From Janthinobacterium sp. B9-8 (GTDB lineage: Bacteria > Pseudomonadota > Gammaproteobacteria > Burkholderiales > Chitinibacteraceae), in NCBI RefSeq assembly GCF_000969645.2, contig NZ_CP014222.1:1801740-1865739 (forward strand): a DNA stretch of 64,000 bases. Direction: 5' to 3'. The notes under the pieces are model-generated. The model was given only the letters and a program-made list of their open reading frames with translations. It ran no database searches and was not told the DNA's origin. Positions 26,836 to 36,151 of this stretch are shown one piece after another (position 1 is the stretch's first letter; every line of letters begins with the position of its first letter). Made by a program: the position numbers and the translations under genes.

Positions 26836-28314
26836 ATGCCAGAAACACAGCCAGCAGCAGCGGCAGGCGGAGCAACTGCCACGCTCAGCCTGCTCGACAG
26901 TATTATCAAAGACGGAAAAATGGCGCTGGATGAAAGCCAGAAAAGCCATGCTACCGATTTGCTGGGCGAATTCGCCACGCAAGTACTCGATGGTGTCATG
27001 AAAATCGATAAAGATACGGTGGCGATGATTAACCAGCGTATTAAAGACATCGACGAGCTGATCAGCACCCAGCTGAATCAAATCATGCATCACAAAGATG
27101 TGCAGGAGCTGGAAGCCTCTTGGCGCGGCCTGCATTATTTAGTGATGAACACCGAAACCGGCACGCGTCTTAAGCTGCGCCTGATGAATGTATCGCGCAA
27201 AGATCTGCAAACCGATCTGGAAAAAGCGGTTGAATTTGACCAGAGCGCTTTGTTTAAACAGATTTACGAAGAAGAATACGGCACCTTTGGCGGCCATCCT
27301 TTCAGCGTATTGGTGGGTGACTATAAATTTGGCCGTCATCCGCAAGATATTGCGCTATTAGAAAAACTATCTAATGTGGCCGCTGCCGCACACGCGCCCT
27401 TTATCGCAGCAGCCAACCCTAAGCTCTTTGATATGAGCAGCTTTGCCGAGCTGGGCCTGCCGCGTGATCTGGCTAAATTATTTGAAAGCAGCGAGCTGAT
27501 TAAATGGCAAAGCTTTAGGGCCAGCGAAGATTCCCGCTATGTATCGCTCGTCTTGCCGCATGTCTTGCTGCGCCTGCCTTACGGCCCGGACACCTTGCCC
27601 ACCGAAGGCATGAATTATGTGGAAGACGTAGACGGCACCGACGCCAGCAAATATCTATGGGGCAATGCCTCTTGGGCGCTGGCACAACGCATCACTAACG
27701 CATTTTCACTCTATGGCTGGTGCGCGGCGATTCGCGGGGTAGAAGGCGGTGGTGCAGTAGCGGGCCTGCCATCGCATACTTTCTCTACCGCGTCTGGGGA
27801 TAAAACGCTGAAATGCCCAACCGAAGTGCCGATTACCGATCGGCGCGAAAAAGAGCTGAACGATCTGGGCTTTATTGCACTCTGCCACAAAAAGAACACC
27901 GATCTAGCCGTGTTCTTCGGCGGGCAAACCACCAACAAACCCAAAACCTATAACACCCCACAGGCCAATGCCAACGCCAATATCTCAGGCATGTTGCCCT
28001 ATGTATTGGCCGCATCCCGCTTTGCCCATTACATCAAAGTCATCATGCGGGACAAAATCGGCAGCTTTATGACGCGAGACAATGTGCAGAGCTATCTGAA
28101 CAACTGGATCGCCGATTACGTGCTGATCAACGACAACGCACCGCAAGAAATCAAAGCGCAATACCCGCTGCGAGAAGCCCGTGTTGACGTGACCGAAGTA
28201 GCAGGCAAACCCGGCTCCTACCGCGCCACCGTCTTCCTGCGCCCGCACTTTCAACTGGAAGAACTCACCGCATCCATCCGACTGGTAGCAGAACTACCAC
28301 CGCCTGCGGCTTGA
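26836..28314 (+). CDS. tssC: T6SS sheath large subunit TssC (VipB)
   Basis: The 492-residue large sheath subunit. Visible are the conserved LEASWRGLHYLVMNT (about residues 94-108), FSVLVGDYKFGRHP, YVSLVLPHVLLRLPYG and the C-terminal MLPYVLAASRFAHYIKVIMRDKIG. The tail YRATVFLRPHFQLEELTASIRLVAELP is the interlocking strand region. A GGAGAATCACC ribosome site precedes the ATG. The length and motifs are normal, so it should be functional. Confidence 0.96.
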   Translation: MPETQPAAAAGGATATLSLLDSIIKDGKMALDESQKSHATDLLGEFATQVLDGVMKIDKDTVAMINQRIKDIDELISTQLNQIMHHKDVQELEASWRGLHYLVMNTETGTRLKLRLMNVSRKDLQTDLEKAVEFDQSALFKQIYEEEYGTFGGHPFSVLVGDYKFGRHPQDIALLEKLSNVAAAAHAPFIAAANPKLFDMSSFAELGLPRDLAKLFESSELIKWQSFRASEDSRYVSLVLPHVLLRLPYGPDTLPTEGMNYVEDVDGTDASKYLWGNASWALAQRITNAFSLYGWCAAIRGVEGGGAVAGLPSHTFSTASGDKTLKCPTEVPITDRREKELNDLGFIALCHKKNTDLAVFFGGQTTNKPKTYNTPQANANANISGMLPYVLAASRFAHYIKVIMRDKIGSFMTRDNVQSYLNNWIADYVLINDNAPQEIKAQYPLREARVDVTEVAGKPGSYRATVFLRPHFQLEELTASIRLVAELPPPAA

Positions 28315-28325
28315 AAGTAAAACAT

Positions 28326-28427
28326 GTAGGGTGGGTACGCTTTTATGCCCACGCGGCCACACACGTTAAAGACACGGTGGCAGTGAATAATCAGCGTGTG
28401 CAAGGTGAATTACTTTGCCCACCCTAC
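28326..28427. repeat. GTAGGGTGGG palindromic repeat between tssC and hcp
   Basis: GTAGGGTGGG (28326-28335) and CCCACCCTAC (28418-28427) are perfect 10-base inverted ends of a 102-base element with further internal complementarity. Related ends occur at 14572-14638, 39991-40004 (one end), 41484-41542 and 56388-56461. In the transcript it could fold just upstream of hcp. Confidence 0.75.
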
Positions 28428-28484
28428 AAAACCAATTCCACCCGAGCAGTCAATCAACACCACCATCACAGGGAGCTTTAAACA

Positions 28485-28985
28485 ATGGATGCCATTATTC
28501 TCGACTTGGGTGCGGACATTAAGGGCGAGTGCATGCTCGAGGGCTATGTAGACAAAATTGAAGTGATGTCGTACAGCCACAATGTAGCCATGCAAGTCAC
28601 CAATGACGTCAGCAACTCTGAACGCACCTCGGGTAAACCACATATTGGTGAATTTACCACCACCAAGTTTGTCGATGCCTCCACCCCGCTACTCAATCAA
28701 TACTGCTGCGCGGGTAAAGACATCCCCGAAGTAAAAATCACCATTGGCCGCAATGCCTCGGACGATAGCGGCAAAATTGTGGCCTTTATTGTTTACACCC
28801 TGACCAATGCGCTGATTTCCAATGTCAGCGTAAGCGGTGGTACAGGCGGCAAACCGGTTGAAACCCTTTCTTTAAACTTCACCAAAATCAAGTGGGAACT
28901 CACCACACAAAAAGACAGCGGCGACAAAGAAGGCACCGCGGCTAGCACATGGGACTTAACCTCTAATAAGCTGATTAAGGGTTAG
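28485..28985 (+). CDS. hcp: T6SS inner-tube protein Hcp (TssD)
   Basis: Hcp forms the hexameric inner tube shot by the sheath. The 166-residue protein has the DLGADIKGEC opening, KIEVMSYSHNV, the FTTTKFVDASTPLLNQYCCAGK extended loop and the LSLNFTKIKWELTTQ strand near the C-terminus. A strong AGGGAG ribosome site lies about 11 bases before the ATG. The gene is enclosed by hairpin-forming repeats (28326-28427 and 29075-29126), which may raise or isolate its mRNA. Confidence 0.95.
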   Translation: MDAIILDLGADIKGECMLEGYVDKIEVMSYSHNVAMQVTNDVSNSERTSGKPHIGEFTTTKFVDASTPLLNQYCCAGKDIPEVKITIGRNASDDSGKIVAFIVYTLTNALISNVSVSGGTGGKPVETLSLNFTKIKWELTTQKDSGDKEGTAASTWDLTSNKLIKG

Positions 28986-29049
28986 TTATAGAAATGGTTT
29001 TAAACGTGATGACACGTTGCCTTCACGTTTAAAACGGAACGATCCAAAA

Positions 29050-29160
29050 CTTGAACTACAGAGAAAAATGAGGACACCGCGTTCCACAGAGAAAACCATC
29101 CATTTTTTTCTCTGTGGAACGCGGTGCTCTCTGTGGCATCGAGGGTCCAAGGTTTAGCTC
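29050..29160. repeat. ACAGAG repeat with a perfect 21-bp stem between hcp and tssE
   Basis: 29075-29095 and 29106-29126 are perfect complements (21 bp, 10-base loop), with ACAGAG/CTCTGT words at the edges. It is a member of the dispersed family described at 1-105. In RNA it would form a very stable hairpin just after hcp, with a T-run on the 5' side of the loop only. Confidence 0.8.
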
Positions 29161-29209
29161 TGTAAGCAATCTGGCTGAAGATCCTCGCTAACAATAAAAA
29201 CAGTGACCG

Positions 29210-29656
29210 ATGCAAACCAAACCATTTCGAGTGCCTTTGTTTGAGCGTTTGCAAGACGACGCGCCGCAGAGTACAGAAACCACCCCGCACCGCCAATATG
29301 GCAAAGCGGCAGTGATGGCGTCGGTATGCCATGAGCTTTCCCGAATACTCAACACCCGCAGAGATAGCACGCCCCGCTCCGCCGAGCACAGCATTATCGA
29401 CTACGGCATCGCCGACTGGAGCGGCTTTAAAACCGGCTTTGATGCAGATCGCCGCCAATTTATCCGCGATATCAAACAAGCCATCAGCGTGTTTGAGCCG
29501 CGGCTAAAAGACGTACAGATCGAGATATTCAGCACCGATGGCCGAAGCGCCGCCCTCAGCATCTGCGCCGAATTACGCGGCACACAAAATGAGCGGGCTG
29601 TGCTGTGTATTAAGCAAACTGAGGATGGGATGAGTGTTGAGGAAATTGATGTTTAG
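29210..29656 (+). CDS. tssE: T6SS baseplate protein TssE (gp25-like)
   Basis: TssE is the gp25 homologue of the baseplate wedge that starts sheath assembly. The 148-residue protein has the PLFERLQD opening and the gp25 core IIDYGIADWSG...FIRDIKQAISVFEPRLKDVQIEI. The length is normal. The ribosome site is weak (AGTGACC). It lies between two repeat-filled gaps of 224 and 370 bases. Confidence 0.9.
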   Translation: MQTKPFRVPLFERLQDDAPQSTETTPHRQYGKAAVMASVCHELSRILNTRRDSTPRSAEHSIIDYGIADWSGFKTGFDADRRQFIRDIKQAISVFEPRLKDVQIEIFSTDGRSAALSICAELRGTQNERAVLCIKQTEDGMSVEEIDV

Positions 29657-29685
29657 GACTGGTGAATCGTCCAAAACATTTTTTC

Positions 29686-29912
29686 AGTGCCTTCGGCACG
29701 TTGATTTAGGTGCGGGCGTCCCGCTGGACCTTCCTTTCTTGCGCGGCCAAGAAACGAAGCCAAAGAAGGCCGCCCCACAAACGCGAAACCCCTTCGCTGC
29801 GGACAATCGAGCGGCGGCTGCGGAACTCGCTTCGCTCAGACAGTCCTCGCCGAAACCCCGCCCGCTTGTTCCTCGCTCGGCGCGTTTTCAGGGGAGGGTA
29901 AAAGCCCCGTGC
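29686..29912 (+). repeat. ~230-bp dispersed repeat, copy A (plus)
   Basis: Starts AGTGCCTTCGGCAC and ends near AAGCCCCGTGC. The reverse complement of 31960-32189 aligns with it over its whole length with scattered differences. The longest identical block is 42 bases (29797-29838 versus 32034-32075). It fills most of the tssE-tssF gap. The remaining part (29913-30026) is AT-rich and may carry a tssF promoter. Confidence 0.85.
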
Positions 29913-30026
29913 GAAGAGTGTAAATATTATGTTTTTTTCATTGTCTATTTATGCAAAAAAAACGACTTACACAAAAACCTCACATAAACCCGCGATATAC
30001 CTTATGGCATACCAACAAGGCCACTG

Positions 30027-31814
30027 ATGAGCGATTCGATAGACGCTATTTTGCTTGATTACTACCAACGTGAGCTGACTTGGTTGCGCCACGCTGGGGC
30101 GGATTTTGCTGAGCGGTTTCCTAAGATCGCCCATCGCTTGGAGCTTTCCGAATACGAATGCCCGGATCCACATATTGAGCGCCTGCTCGAAGGATTCGCT
30201 TTTTTAAATGCCCGCTTGCAACGCCAGCTGGATGATGATTTTTCGCAGCTTAGTAGTGCATTATTAGAAGAGCTTTACCCCTACGCTATTCGCCCCATGC
30301 CTTCCACCGCCATCGCCTGTTTTCAAGCCGATGCCAGCAAAGGCAATGCCAATGGCGGGCTTGAAATCAAGCGCGGTACTTCGCTGTTTGTAAACCACCA
30401 GCGCAGCGAGCAGGAAACCGACAGTATTTACTTCAGAACCACCGCCCCGCTCACCGTCTGGCCTTTGCAAATTGACGAAGCCATCTTGCTGGATGCCGAA
30501 GAAGCACAAAAACTGACCGGCCTTGCCAAGGCGCAATCGGCGCTGAAGATCCGCATTCATTGCAATACGGCTGAAGGCTGGCCAGCGCTCACTTTAAGCA
30601 CGCTAAAAGTGCATTTGGCCGGATCTCCCCTGACTGCCGCAGCGATTTACGATTTACTCGGTGCACATAGTATTGCCATGTTCAGCTTACTTAAAAACAG
30701 AATTGCCCCCATCAAAGGCTTACCAGAAGCCTGCGGCTTTACTGATGATGAGGCACTTTTACCCAGCGAAAGCGGCGCACTCGCCAGCCACCGCATGCTG
30801 CTTGAATACTTTAGCTGCCCTGCCAAGTTTGCATTTTTTGAGCTGCCAATCAGCATTCCTGCCGCAACCGAGCAAGATTTAGACATCATTATCGCGTTTA
30901 ACACCGCCCCCGCCAGCCGCCTTAGCCTGCAAGCCAGTGATTTGGCCTTGGGCTGCGTGCCAGTGATTAATCTATTCCCGCGCACCTCCGAGCCTTTACG
31001 CCCCAACGGCAAAACACGCGAATACCGCATCGTGGCCGACAGCCACAGAGAGCACGCCACCGAGATTTATGCCATCGGCCAGGTGCGTGCCAGCAAAGCC
31101 TACGGCGCGCAGATTGTGCCGCGCTATTTTGGCCTAAACCATACTGACGCCAACGGCTGCTTCTGGCACGCCAGACGAGTTGACGGCACTGGCCAGCGGC
31201 GCGGTAGCGACATGCTACTCACTTGGGTGAACGCGCATTTTCTGGCCACCGACCCGCCCGCCCCCACGCTGAGTGCCGAGCTGCTTTGCACGAATCGTTT
31301 CCTAGCCGAATCACTAGCCGCGGGCACGGTACTGGCCTTTGAGCAACCCGGCCCTGTCGCCAAAGTGCGCCTGATGGCCGCGCCCACCCCGCAGCTGCCT
31401 TACGCCAGCGCCGCACAATGGCGCTTGGTTTCGCAGCTTTCCTTAAATCATTTATCTCTGATCGAAGGCCCGCAAGCCCTAGCCGCGCTGCGCGAAATAT
31501 TAAATCTCTACAACGTTGGCCACAGCGCCGCCACCCAGCAACAAATCGCCGGAATTCGCAGCATCCACACCCAGCGCACAGTAGACCGTGTCGGCAAAGA
31601 AGCCTGGCGCGGCTGGCGCAACGGGCTGGAAGTCAGGCTGGAGCTGGATGCCAGCCAGTTTGCAGGCAGCAGCAGAGTCTTATTCTCCGGCGTACTCGCC
31701 CAGTTCTTCTCGCAATACGCCAGCGTAAACCGCTTTATCCGCACCGTATTGGTGGAAAAGGACCGGGAAATAAAAACATGGCAACCGCTGGTGGGAGATC
31801 CACTCGTTCTGTGA
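30027..31814 (+). CDS. tssF: T6SS baseplate protein TssF
   Basis: TssF is the core of the baseplate wedge with TssG. The 595-residue protein has the family opening LLDYYQRELTWLRHAGADFAERFPKIAHRL (residues 10 onward), then DPHIERLLEGFAFLNARLQRQLDDDF. The C-terminal block GKEAWRGWRNGLEVRLELD and FFSQYASVNRFIRTVL is also present, so it is full length. AAGG lies about 9 bases before the ATG. It is flanked by two copies of a 230-bp repeat in opposite orientation, so this gene is the cargo of a possible inversion. Confidence 0.93.
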   Translation: MSDSIDAILLDYYQRELTWLRHAGADFAERFPKIAHRLELSEYECPDPHIERLLEGFAFLNARLQRQLDDDFSQLSSALLEELYPYAIRPMPSTAIACFQADASKGNANGGLEIKRGTSLFVNHQRSEQETDSIYFRTTAPLTVWPLQIDEAILLDAEEAQKLTGLAKAQSALKIRIHCNTAEGWPALTLSTLKVHLAGSPLTAAAIYDLLGAHSIAMFSLLKNRIAPIKGLPEACGFTDDEALLPSESGALASHRMLLEYFSCPAKFAFFELPISIPAATEQDLDIIIAFNTAPASRLSLQASDLALGCVPVINLFPRTSEPLRPNGKTREYRIVADSHREHATEIYAIGQVRASKAYGAQIVPRYFGLNHTDANGCFWHARRVDGTGQRRGSDMLLTWVNAHFLATDPPAPTLSAELLCTNRFLAESLAAGTVLAFEQPGPVAKVRLMAAPTPQLPYASAAQWRLVSQLSLNHLSLIEGPQALAALREILNLYNVGHSAATQQQIAGIRSIHTQRTVDRVGKEAWRGWRNGLEVRLELDASQFAGSSRVLFSGVLAQFFSQYASVNRFIRTVLVEKDREIKTWQPLVGDPLVL

Positions 31815-31837
31815 ATTTATCGAAAGTGAAAACCCAA

Positions 31838-31890
31838 ATCTTGAACCACGGAGGACACAGAGAACACGGAGTTTCACGGAGAAAACCCTT
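31838..31890. repeat. Half copy of the ACAGAG repeat after tssF
   Basis: TTGAACCACGGAGGACACAG, then AGAACACGGAG and TTTCACGGAGAAAACCC, the same words as at 1441-1486 and 53606-53650. Only one arm is clear here. Confidence 0.65.
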
Positions 31891-31959
31891 TCTGAGTTGA
31901 GCTATTTTTTTGAGTTTTTGAGCATTTTCAACGCAAGCAATTTTTATTGCCATTGAATA

Positions 31960-32189
31960 GCACGGGGCTTAAATCTCCCCTTGAAACACGCCGAAGCGAG
32001 GAACAAGCGGGCGGGGTTTCTTTGATGCCTGTTTGAGCGAAGCGAGTTCCGCAGCCGCCGCTCGATTGTCCGCAGATGAGGAGCCTTCGTGTTTCGTGGG
32101 GCGGCCTTCTTTTGGTTCTTTTCTTGGCCGTACAAGAAAAGAACACCCCCGCGGTGGCTACCGCTCCAAAACACTGTGCCGAAGGCACT
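31960..32189 (-). repeat. ~230-bp dispersed repeat, copy B (minus)
   Basis: The reverse complement of 29686-29912. Shared words include GGCCGCCCCAC, a 42-base identical core at 32034-32075 and the GTGCCGAAGGCAC end. With copy A it brackets tssF. The 534-base tssF-tssG gap also holds the half repeat at 31838-31890 and a small hairpin GGCGGGT-TGC-ACCCGCC (32257-32273); no gene is seen in it. Confidence 0.85.
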
Positions 32190-32348
32190 AAAAAGGTTTT
32201 TTAAGATTTTTTGGTTTTAATTAGCGAACACGAAACATCCGGGAAAGACCAAAAACGGCGGGTTGCACCCGCCCTACGATGATTCAAAACTTGCACGTGC
32301 GCGGCCATCCTGTGAGAAACAACTGAATGGATGCGCACCCCATAAACC

Positions 32349-33470
32349 ATGAGCTACGCCGCATGCAAAGCAGAAACAAACATGCCCGCTAACACCCTCA
32401 TCAACGAGCTTTTCGCTGCGCCCTATCGCTTTGAGTTTGCTCAGGCGCTGGCGCTGCTGGAAAAATGCTACCCGCGCAAAACGCCGCTAGGTACGGGGCT
32501 GGATCCTCGTCAGGAAACGGTGCGTTTAAGCGGGCCGCTCTACCCGCTTTTTTACCCCAGTACACTGGCCTCGCTCAGCAAAACAAACCATAGACTCAGC
32601 TTCAGGGCAAGCCATAAAACCTTCAAACTCAGCCTCAGCAGCAAGCCTGCAAAGCGGCGCTCGCATGCCAGCCAGCTTGAATTACAAGCCTGCCATTTTG
32701 GTTTAGGTGGCCCCGATGGCCCGCTGCCTTATGCTTATCAGGAATGGCTGCAAGGACGGCGCTTACAAAAAGATTTTGCTCCGGCGGCTTTTTTAGATTT
32801 ATTTCATCAGCGCATCCTCGGCCAACTGTATCGGGTACAGAGCAAGCATCATATAGCCGCGCCTTTTACCTCGCCGGATCGCAGCGCCGTGCAGCCGCTG
32901 CTGCGCGCACTGGCCGGCATCCTGCCCAAGGCCTTGCATCATAGGCAGGATATTAGCGATCAGGCCTTACTGGCGCGCGTGCCCATCCTTGCTAATCGCC
33001 GCCGCTCGGTAGAGGGGTTTCAAGCGCTGGTCGCCAGCTACTGGGGCGATACGCTGACGATCAGGCAATTTGATGGCGCATGGAGCAATCTGCCCGCATC
33101 GCACCTCAGCCTGCTCGGGGCAAAGAACAATACGCTGGGGCAAAACGCCGTAGCGGGTAAGCGGATTTGGGACGAGCACGCAGGCATTACGCTCACCATC
33201 GGCCCGCTGTCTTTAGAAAAATATCTGGCCTATCTGCCCACCGGCGCACTCTACGGCAAGCTGATGGCACTGGCAGCGTTTTATTTTGGGCCAGAGATGC
33301 GTTGCAGGCTGGTACTAAAGCTCGCCCCCGATGCCAAAACCGCCAGCGATAGCACAGCCCCGCTATCCAAAACCGCCACGCCCTTTTTACTCGGCCAAAC
33401 CACATGGCTTGGCGGATCAAGCAATATTGCTCGGCAATGCCAGATTGCCCCTAAAACGGCGGCCCTATGA
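32349..33470 (+). CDS. tssG: T6SS baseplate protein TssG
   Basis: The TssF partner in the baseplate wedge, 373 residues. The family features are LINELFAAPYRFEFAQALALLEKC (residues about 17-40), CHFGLGGPDGPLPYAYQEWL, and the C-terminal LGQTTWLGGSS segment. Either the ATG at 32349 or that at 32382 could be used; the conserved part begins after the second. It overlaps clpV by 4 bases (ATGA). It follows a repeat-rich gap of 534 bases, so it may have its own promoter or depend on read-through. Confidence 0.92.
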   Translation: MSYAACKAETNMPANTLINELFAAPYRFEFAQALALLEKCYPRKTPLGTGLDPRQETVRLSGPLYPLFYPSTLASLSKTNHRLSFRASHKTFKLSLSSKPAKRRSHASQLELQACHFGLGGPDGPLPYAYQEWLQGRRLQKDFAPAAFLDLFHQRILGQLYRVQSKHHIAAPFTSPDRSAVQPLLRALAGILPKALHHRQDISDQALLARVPILANRRRSVEGFQALVASYWGDTLTIRQFDGAWSNLPASHLSLLGAKNNTLGQNAVAGKRIWDEHAGITLTIGPLSLEKYLAYLPTGALYGKLMALAAFYFGPEMRCRLVLKLAPDAKTASDSTAPLSKTATPFLLGQTTWLGGSSNIARQCQIAPKTAAL

Positions 33471-36034
33471 GCCTAGATCTAAGCGCCCTGATTGCCCTGC
33501 TGAACACGCCCTGCCGCGAAGCACTGGAACGCGCCGCCCAGCGCTGCCTCGTGCAAACGCATTTTTATATCGAGATAGAACATCTGCTACTGGAGCTAAT
33601 CGATATCGAAGCAGGCGATCTGGCTGCCATCTTGCCGCGCTGCGGCATCAGCCGCGATGCGCTCAGCACCGAAATCAATACCGCATTGGAGCGCTTTAAG
33701 CGCGGCAATACCCGCACTCCCGCCTTTGCCACGCACACCGTTAAGCTATTAGAAAGCGCCGTGGTCTATGCCACTGTCAGCCACAATCAGCGGGTGCGAT
33801 CCGGCATGCTGCTGCTGGCAATTTTAGAAAACGAAGAACTACGCAGCCTGCTGCTTAATGGCGTTTCATCCTTACTCAGCATTAACCGCGATACGCTGCG
33901 CAGCGAGCTAAGCAACTGGAGCGCCGCCTCTTGCGAAGCGCCGCCTGCACCCGTCAAAGAAGCCGGGCAGCAACCCGCCGCTACAAACACAAGCATCAGC
34001 CCCAATGCGCCAGAAAACAGCGTGCTCAGCCAGTACACGCAGGATCTTTGCGCCGATGCACGCGCTGGCAAGATTGATCCGATTGTGGGGCGCGATGGCG
34101 AAATCCGCCAGGCCATCGATATCCTGCTTCGGCGCAGGCAAAACAACCCTATCTTGGTGGGCGCGCCGGGCGTGGGCAAAACTGCGGTGGTGGAAGGCTT
34201 GGCACTGAGAATTGCCGCTGGCGAAGTACCACCCGCACTTAAAAACGTGGCGCTGCGGGTGCTGGATTTGGGCCTGCTGCAAGCCGGAGCCAGCCTGAAA
34301 GGCGAGTTTGAACAACGCTTAAAAAGTGTAATCGAAGCGGTTAAAAAATCAGACATCCCGATTATTTTATTTATTGATGAAGCGCATACGCTGGTTGGCG
34401 CAGGAGCCGCCGAAGGGCAAAACGACGCCGCCAATTTGCTAAAACCCGCGCTGGCCCGTGGCGAGCTGCGCACCATCGCCGCCACCACATGGCTGGAATA
34501 CAAAAAATACTTTGAAAAAGACCCTGCACTGGCGAGGCGTTTTCAACTGGTACAAGTAGAGGAGCCAGACGAAGCCACCGCCATCGAAATGCTGCGCGGC
34601 GTGGCGGCCGAGCTGGAGCAGCACCACGGCGTGTATGTGCTGGACGCCGCCATTTGCGATGCGGTAAAGCTATCGCACCGCTATATCACCGGCCGCCAAT
34701 TGCCAGACAAAGCCATCAGCGTACTCGACACCGCCTGCGCCCGCGTGGCGCTGGCCCAGCACGATGTGCCACCGCAACTAGAAAGCGCCCGCCACCGGCA
34801 AAACGCCATTAACGACGAGCTGCACCGACTAGAGCGCGAGCAACTCACCGGCGCGCCACACCAGGAGCGCATCGCCGACTTACAGGCAGAGCATGGCCAG
34901 CTTAAGGCGCAGATTCAGGAATTAGAAAACCGCTGGCAGGAAGAAAAAGCCGCCGTGGTGGAGCTACTCAGCGCCCACGCCGCCTTAATCAAATTATCCA
35001 AACAACAGCCGCGCAGCAGCGATGAAGAAGAGTTATTTACCGACCTGCCCGCCACCATCAAACGCCTTGAAAGCGGGCTGGATACCATCCGTCAAGACGA
35101 CACCATGGTGCCCGCCCATGTCGATTCGCGCACCGTCGCCGCCGTGATAGCAGGCTGGACCGGCATTCCGGTTGGCAAAATGCTGGCCGACGAAGCTTAC
35201 GCCATCCGCACCCTCGCCAAGCGCATGGGGCAAAGAATCGTCGGCCAGCAAAGCGCGCTGGACACCATCGCCAGCCGCATTCAGGCCTACCGCGCAGGCC
35301 TGACCGAACCGAATAAACCGGTCGGCGTATTTCTGCTGCCTGGCCCTACCGGCGTCGGCAAAACCGAAACCGCCTACGCGCTAGCCGACGCGCTCTACGG
35401 CGGCGAGCGCAATCTGGTGACTATTAATTTGTCTGAATACCAGGAAGCGCACACCGTCAGCCAGCTTAAAGGCGCACCGCCCGGCTATGTGGGCTACGGC
35501 AGCGGCGGCGTGCTCACCGAAGCCGTGCGGCGCAAACCTTACTGCGTGGTGCTGCTGGACGAAATCGAAAAAGCCCATCCCGATGTGCTGGAAGCGTTTT
35601 ACAACGTGTTTGATAAAGGCATGATGGAAGACGGCAGCGGCTTAGTCGTCGATTTTAAAAACACCGTCATCCTCGCCACCAGCAATGTAGGCGCCGAGCT
35701 GATTATCGACACCCCCCCGCAAACTTTCGCCACCACCCAATTCGCCGACGATCTGCGCCACACCCTGCTGCAATCCTTCCGCCCCGCCTTTTTAGCCCGA
35801 ATGACCGTCGTGCCCTACCGGGCATTAGACGACGCCATTCTTAGCGAAATAGTCAAAGCCAAATTGGCCAAATTAAAAAAACGCTATATGGATGCCACAG
35901 GGAAAACCTTTGAATTTGAAAGCGGGATTGTCGCGGCGGTATTGGCCAGATGTCGGGGAGCGGGGGCTAGGGATGTAGATAATGTGTTGATGGGGGAAGT
36001 GGTGGGGAAATTGGCGGAATGGGTGTTGGAGTGA
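33467..36034 (+). CDS. clpV: T6SS sheath-recycling ATPase ClpV (TssH)
   Basis: ClpV disassembles the contracted sheath. The 855-residue protein has the N domain (residues 1-150, LLELIDIEAGDLAAIL), AAA-1 with Walker A GAPGVGKTA (Gly232 onward) and Walker B ILFIDEAHTL, a coiled middle domain (about 400-530), and AAA-2 with Walker A GPTGVGKTE (Gly626 onward) and VVLLDEIEKAHPDV. All motifs are intact. It is coupled to tssG by an ATGA overlap. A REP-like 23-base end (36043-36066) begins 8 bases after its stop, so the mobile region starts immediately downstream. Confidence 0.95.
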   Translation: MSLDLSALIALLNTPCREALERAAQRCLVQTHFYIEIEHLLLELIDIEAGDLAAILPRCGISRDALSTEINTALERFKRGNTRTPAFATHTVKLLESAVVYATVSHNQRVRSGMLLLAILENEELRSLLLNGVSSLLSINRDTLRSELSNWSAASCEAPPAPVKEAGQQPAATNTSISPNAPENSVLSQYTQDLCADARAGKIDPIVGRDGEIRQAIDILLRRRQNNPILVGAPGVGKTAVVEGLALRIAAGEVPPALKNVALRVLDLGLLQAGASLKGEFEQRLKSVIEAVKKSDIPIILFIDEAHTLVGAGAAEGQNDAANLLKPALARGELRTIAATTWLEYKKYFEKDPALARRFQLVQVEEPDEATAIEMLRGVAAELEQHHGVYVLDAAICDAVKLSHRYITGRQLPDKAISVLDTACARVALAQHDVPPQLESARHRQNAINDELHRLEREQLTGAPHQERIADLQAEHGQLKAQIQELENRWQEEKAAVVELLSAHAALIKLSKQQPRSSDEEELFTDLPATIKRLESGLDTIRQDDTMVPAHVDSRTVAAVIAGWTGIPVGKMLADEAYAIRTLAKRMGQRIVGQQSALDTIASRIQAYRAGLTEPNKPVGVFLLPGPTGVGKTETAYALADALYGGERNLVTINLSEYQEAHTVSQLKGAPPGYVGYGSGGVLTEAVRRKPYCVVLLDEIEKAHPDVLEAFYNVFDKGMMEDGSGLVVDFKNTVILATSNVGAELIIDTPPQTFATTQFADDLRHTLLQSFRPAFLARMTVVPYRALDDAILSEIVKAKLAKLKKRYMDATGKTFEFESGIVAAVLARCRGAGARDVDNVLMGEVVGKLAEWVLE

Positions 36035-36042
36035 TGAGTAGT

Positions 36043-36066
36043 TGTCAAATGTAAGACCTGACCCCT
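36043..36066 (+). repeat. RAYT-associated end, copy 1
   Basis: TGTCAAATGTAAGACCTGAC followed by CCCT. It has the orientation of the 3' end of the RAYT element (copy 4). It lies 8 bases after the clpV stop. Confidence 0.8.
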
Positions 36067-36151
36067 TTTATTTTTAATGATTTATGGCTTGCTGCACTCC
36101 AACCATCTGAAGTAGGTTTACTTACCTACCACAATAAGGAATCACAACACC

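Noticed and set aside
28326-28427. Possible riboswitch before hcp
   Set aside because: The fold comes from a dispersed palindrome with relatives after other genes. I see no conserved aptamer core.
29686-29912. Short frames inside the 230-bp repeats
   Set aside because: They recur only because the repeat recurs. There is no ribosome site and the frames are not conserved between the two copies.
33787-34503. 238-codon frame antisense to clpV
   Set aside because: Long antisense frames are common in high-G+C coding DNA. The Ser/Ala/Arg-rich product mirrors clpV codons, and clpV has all motifs intact.
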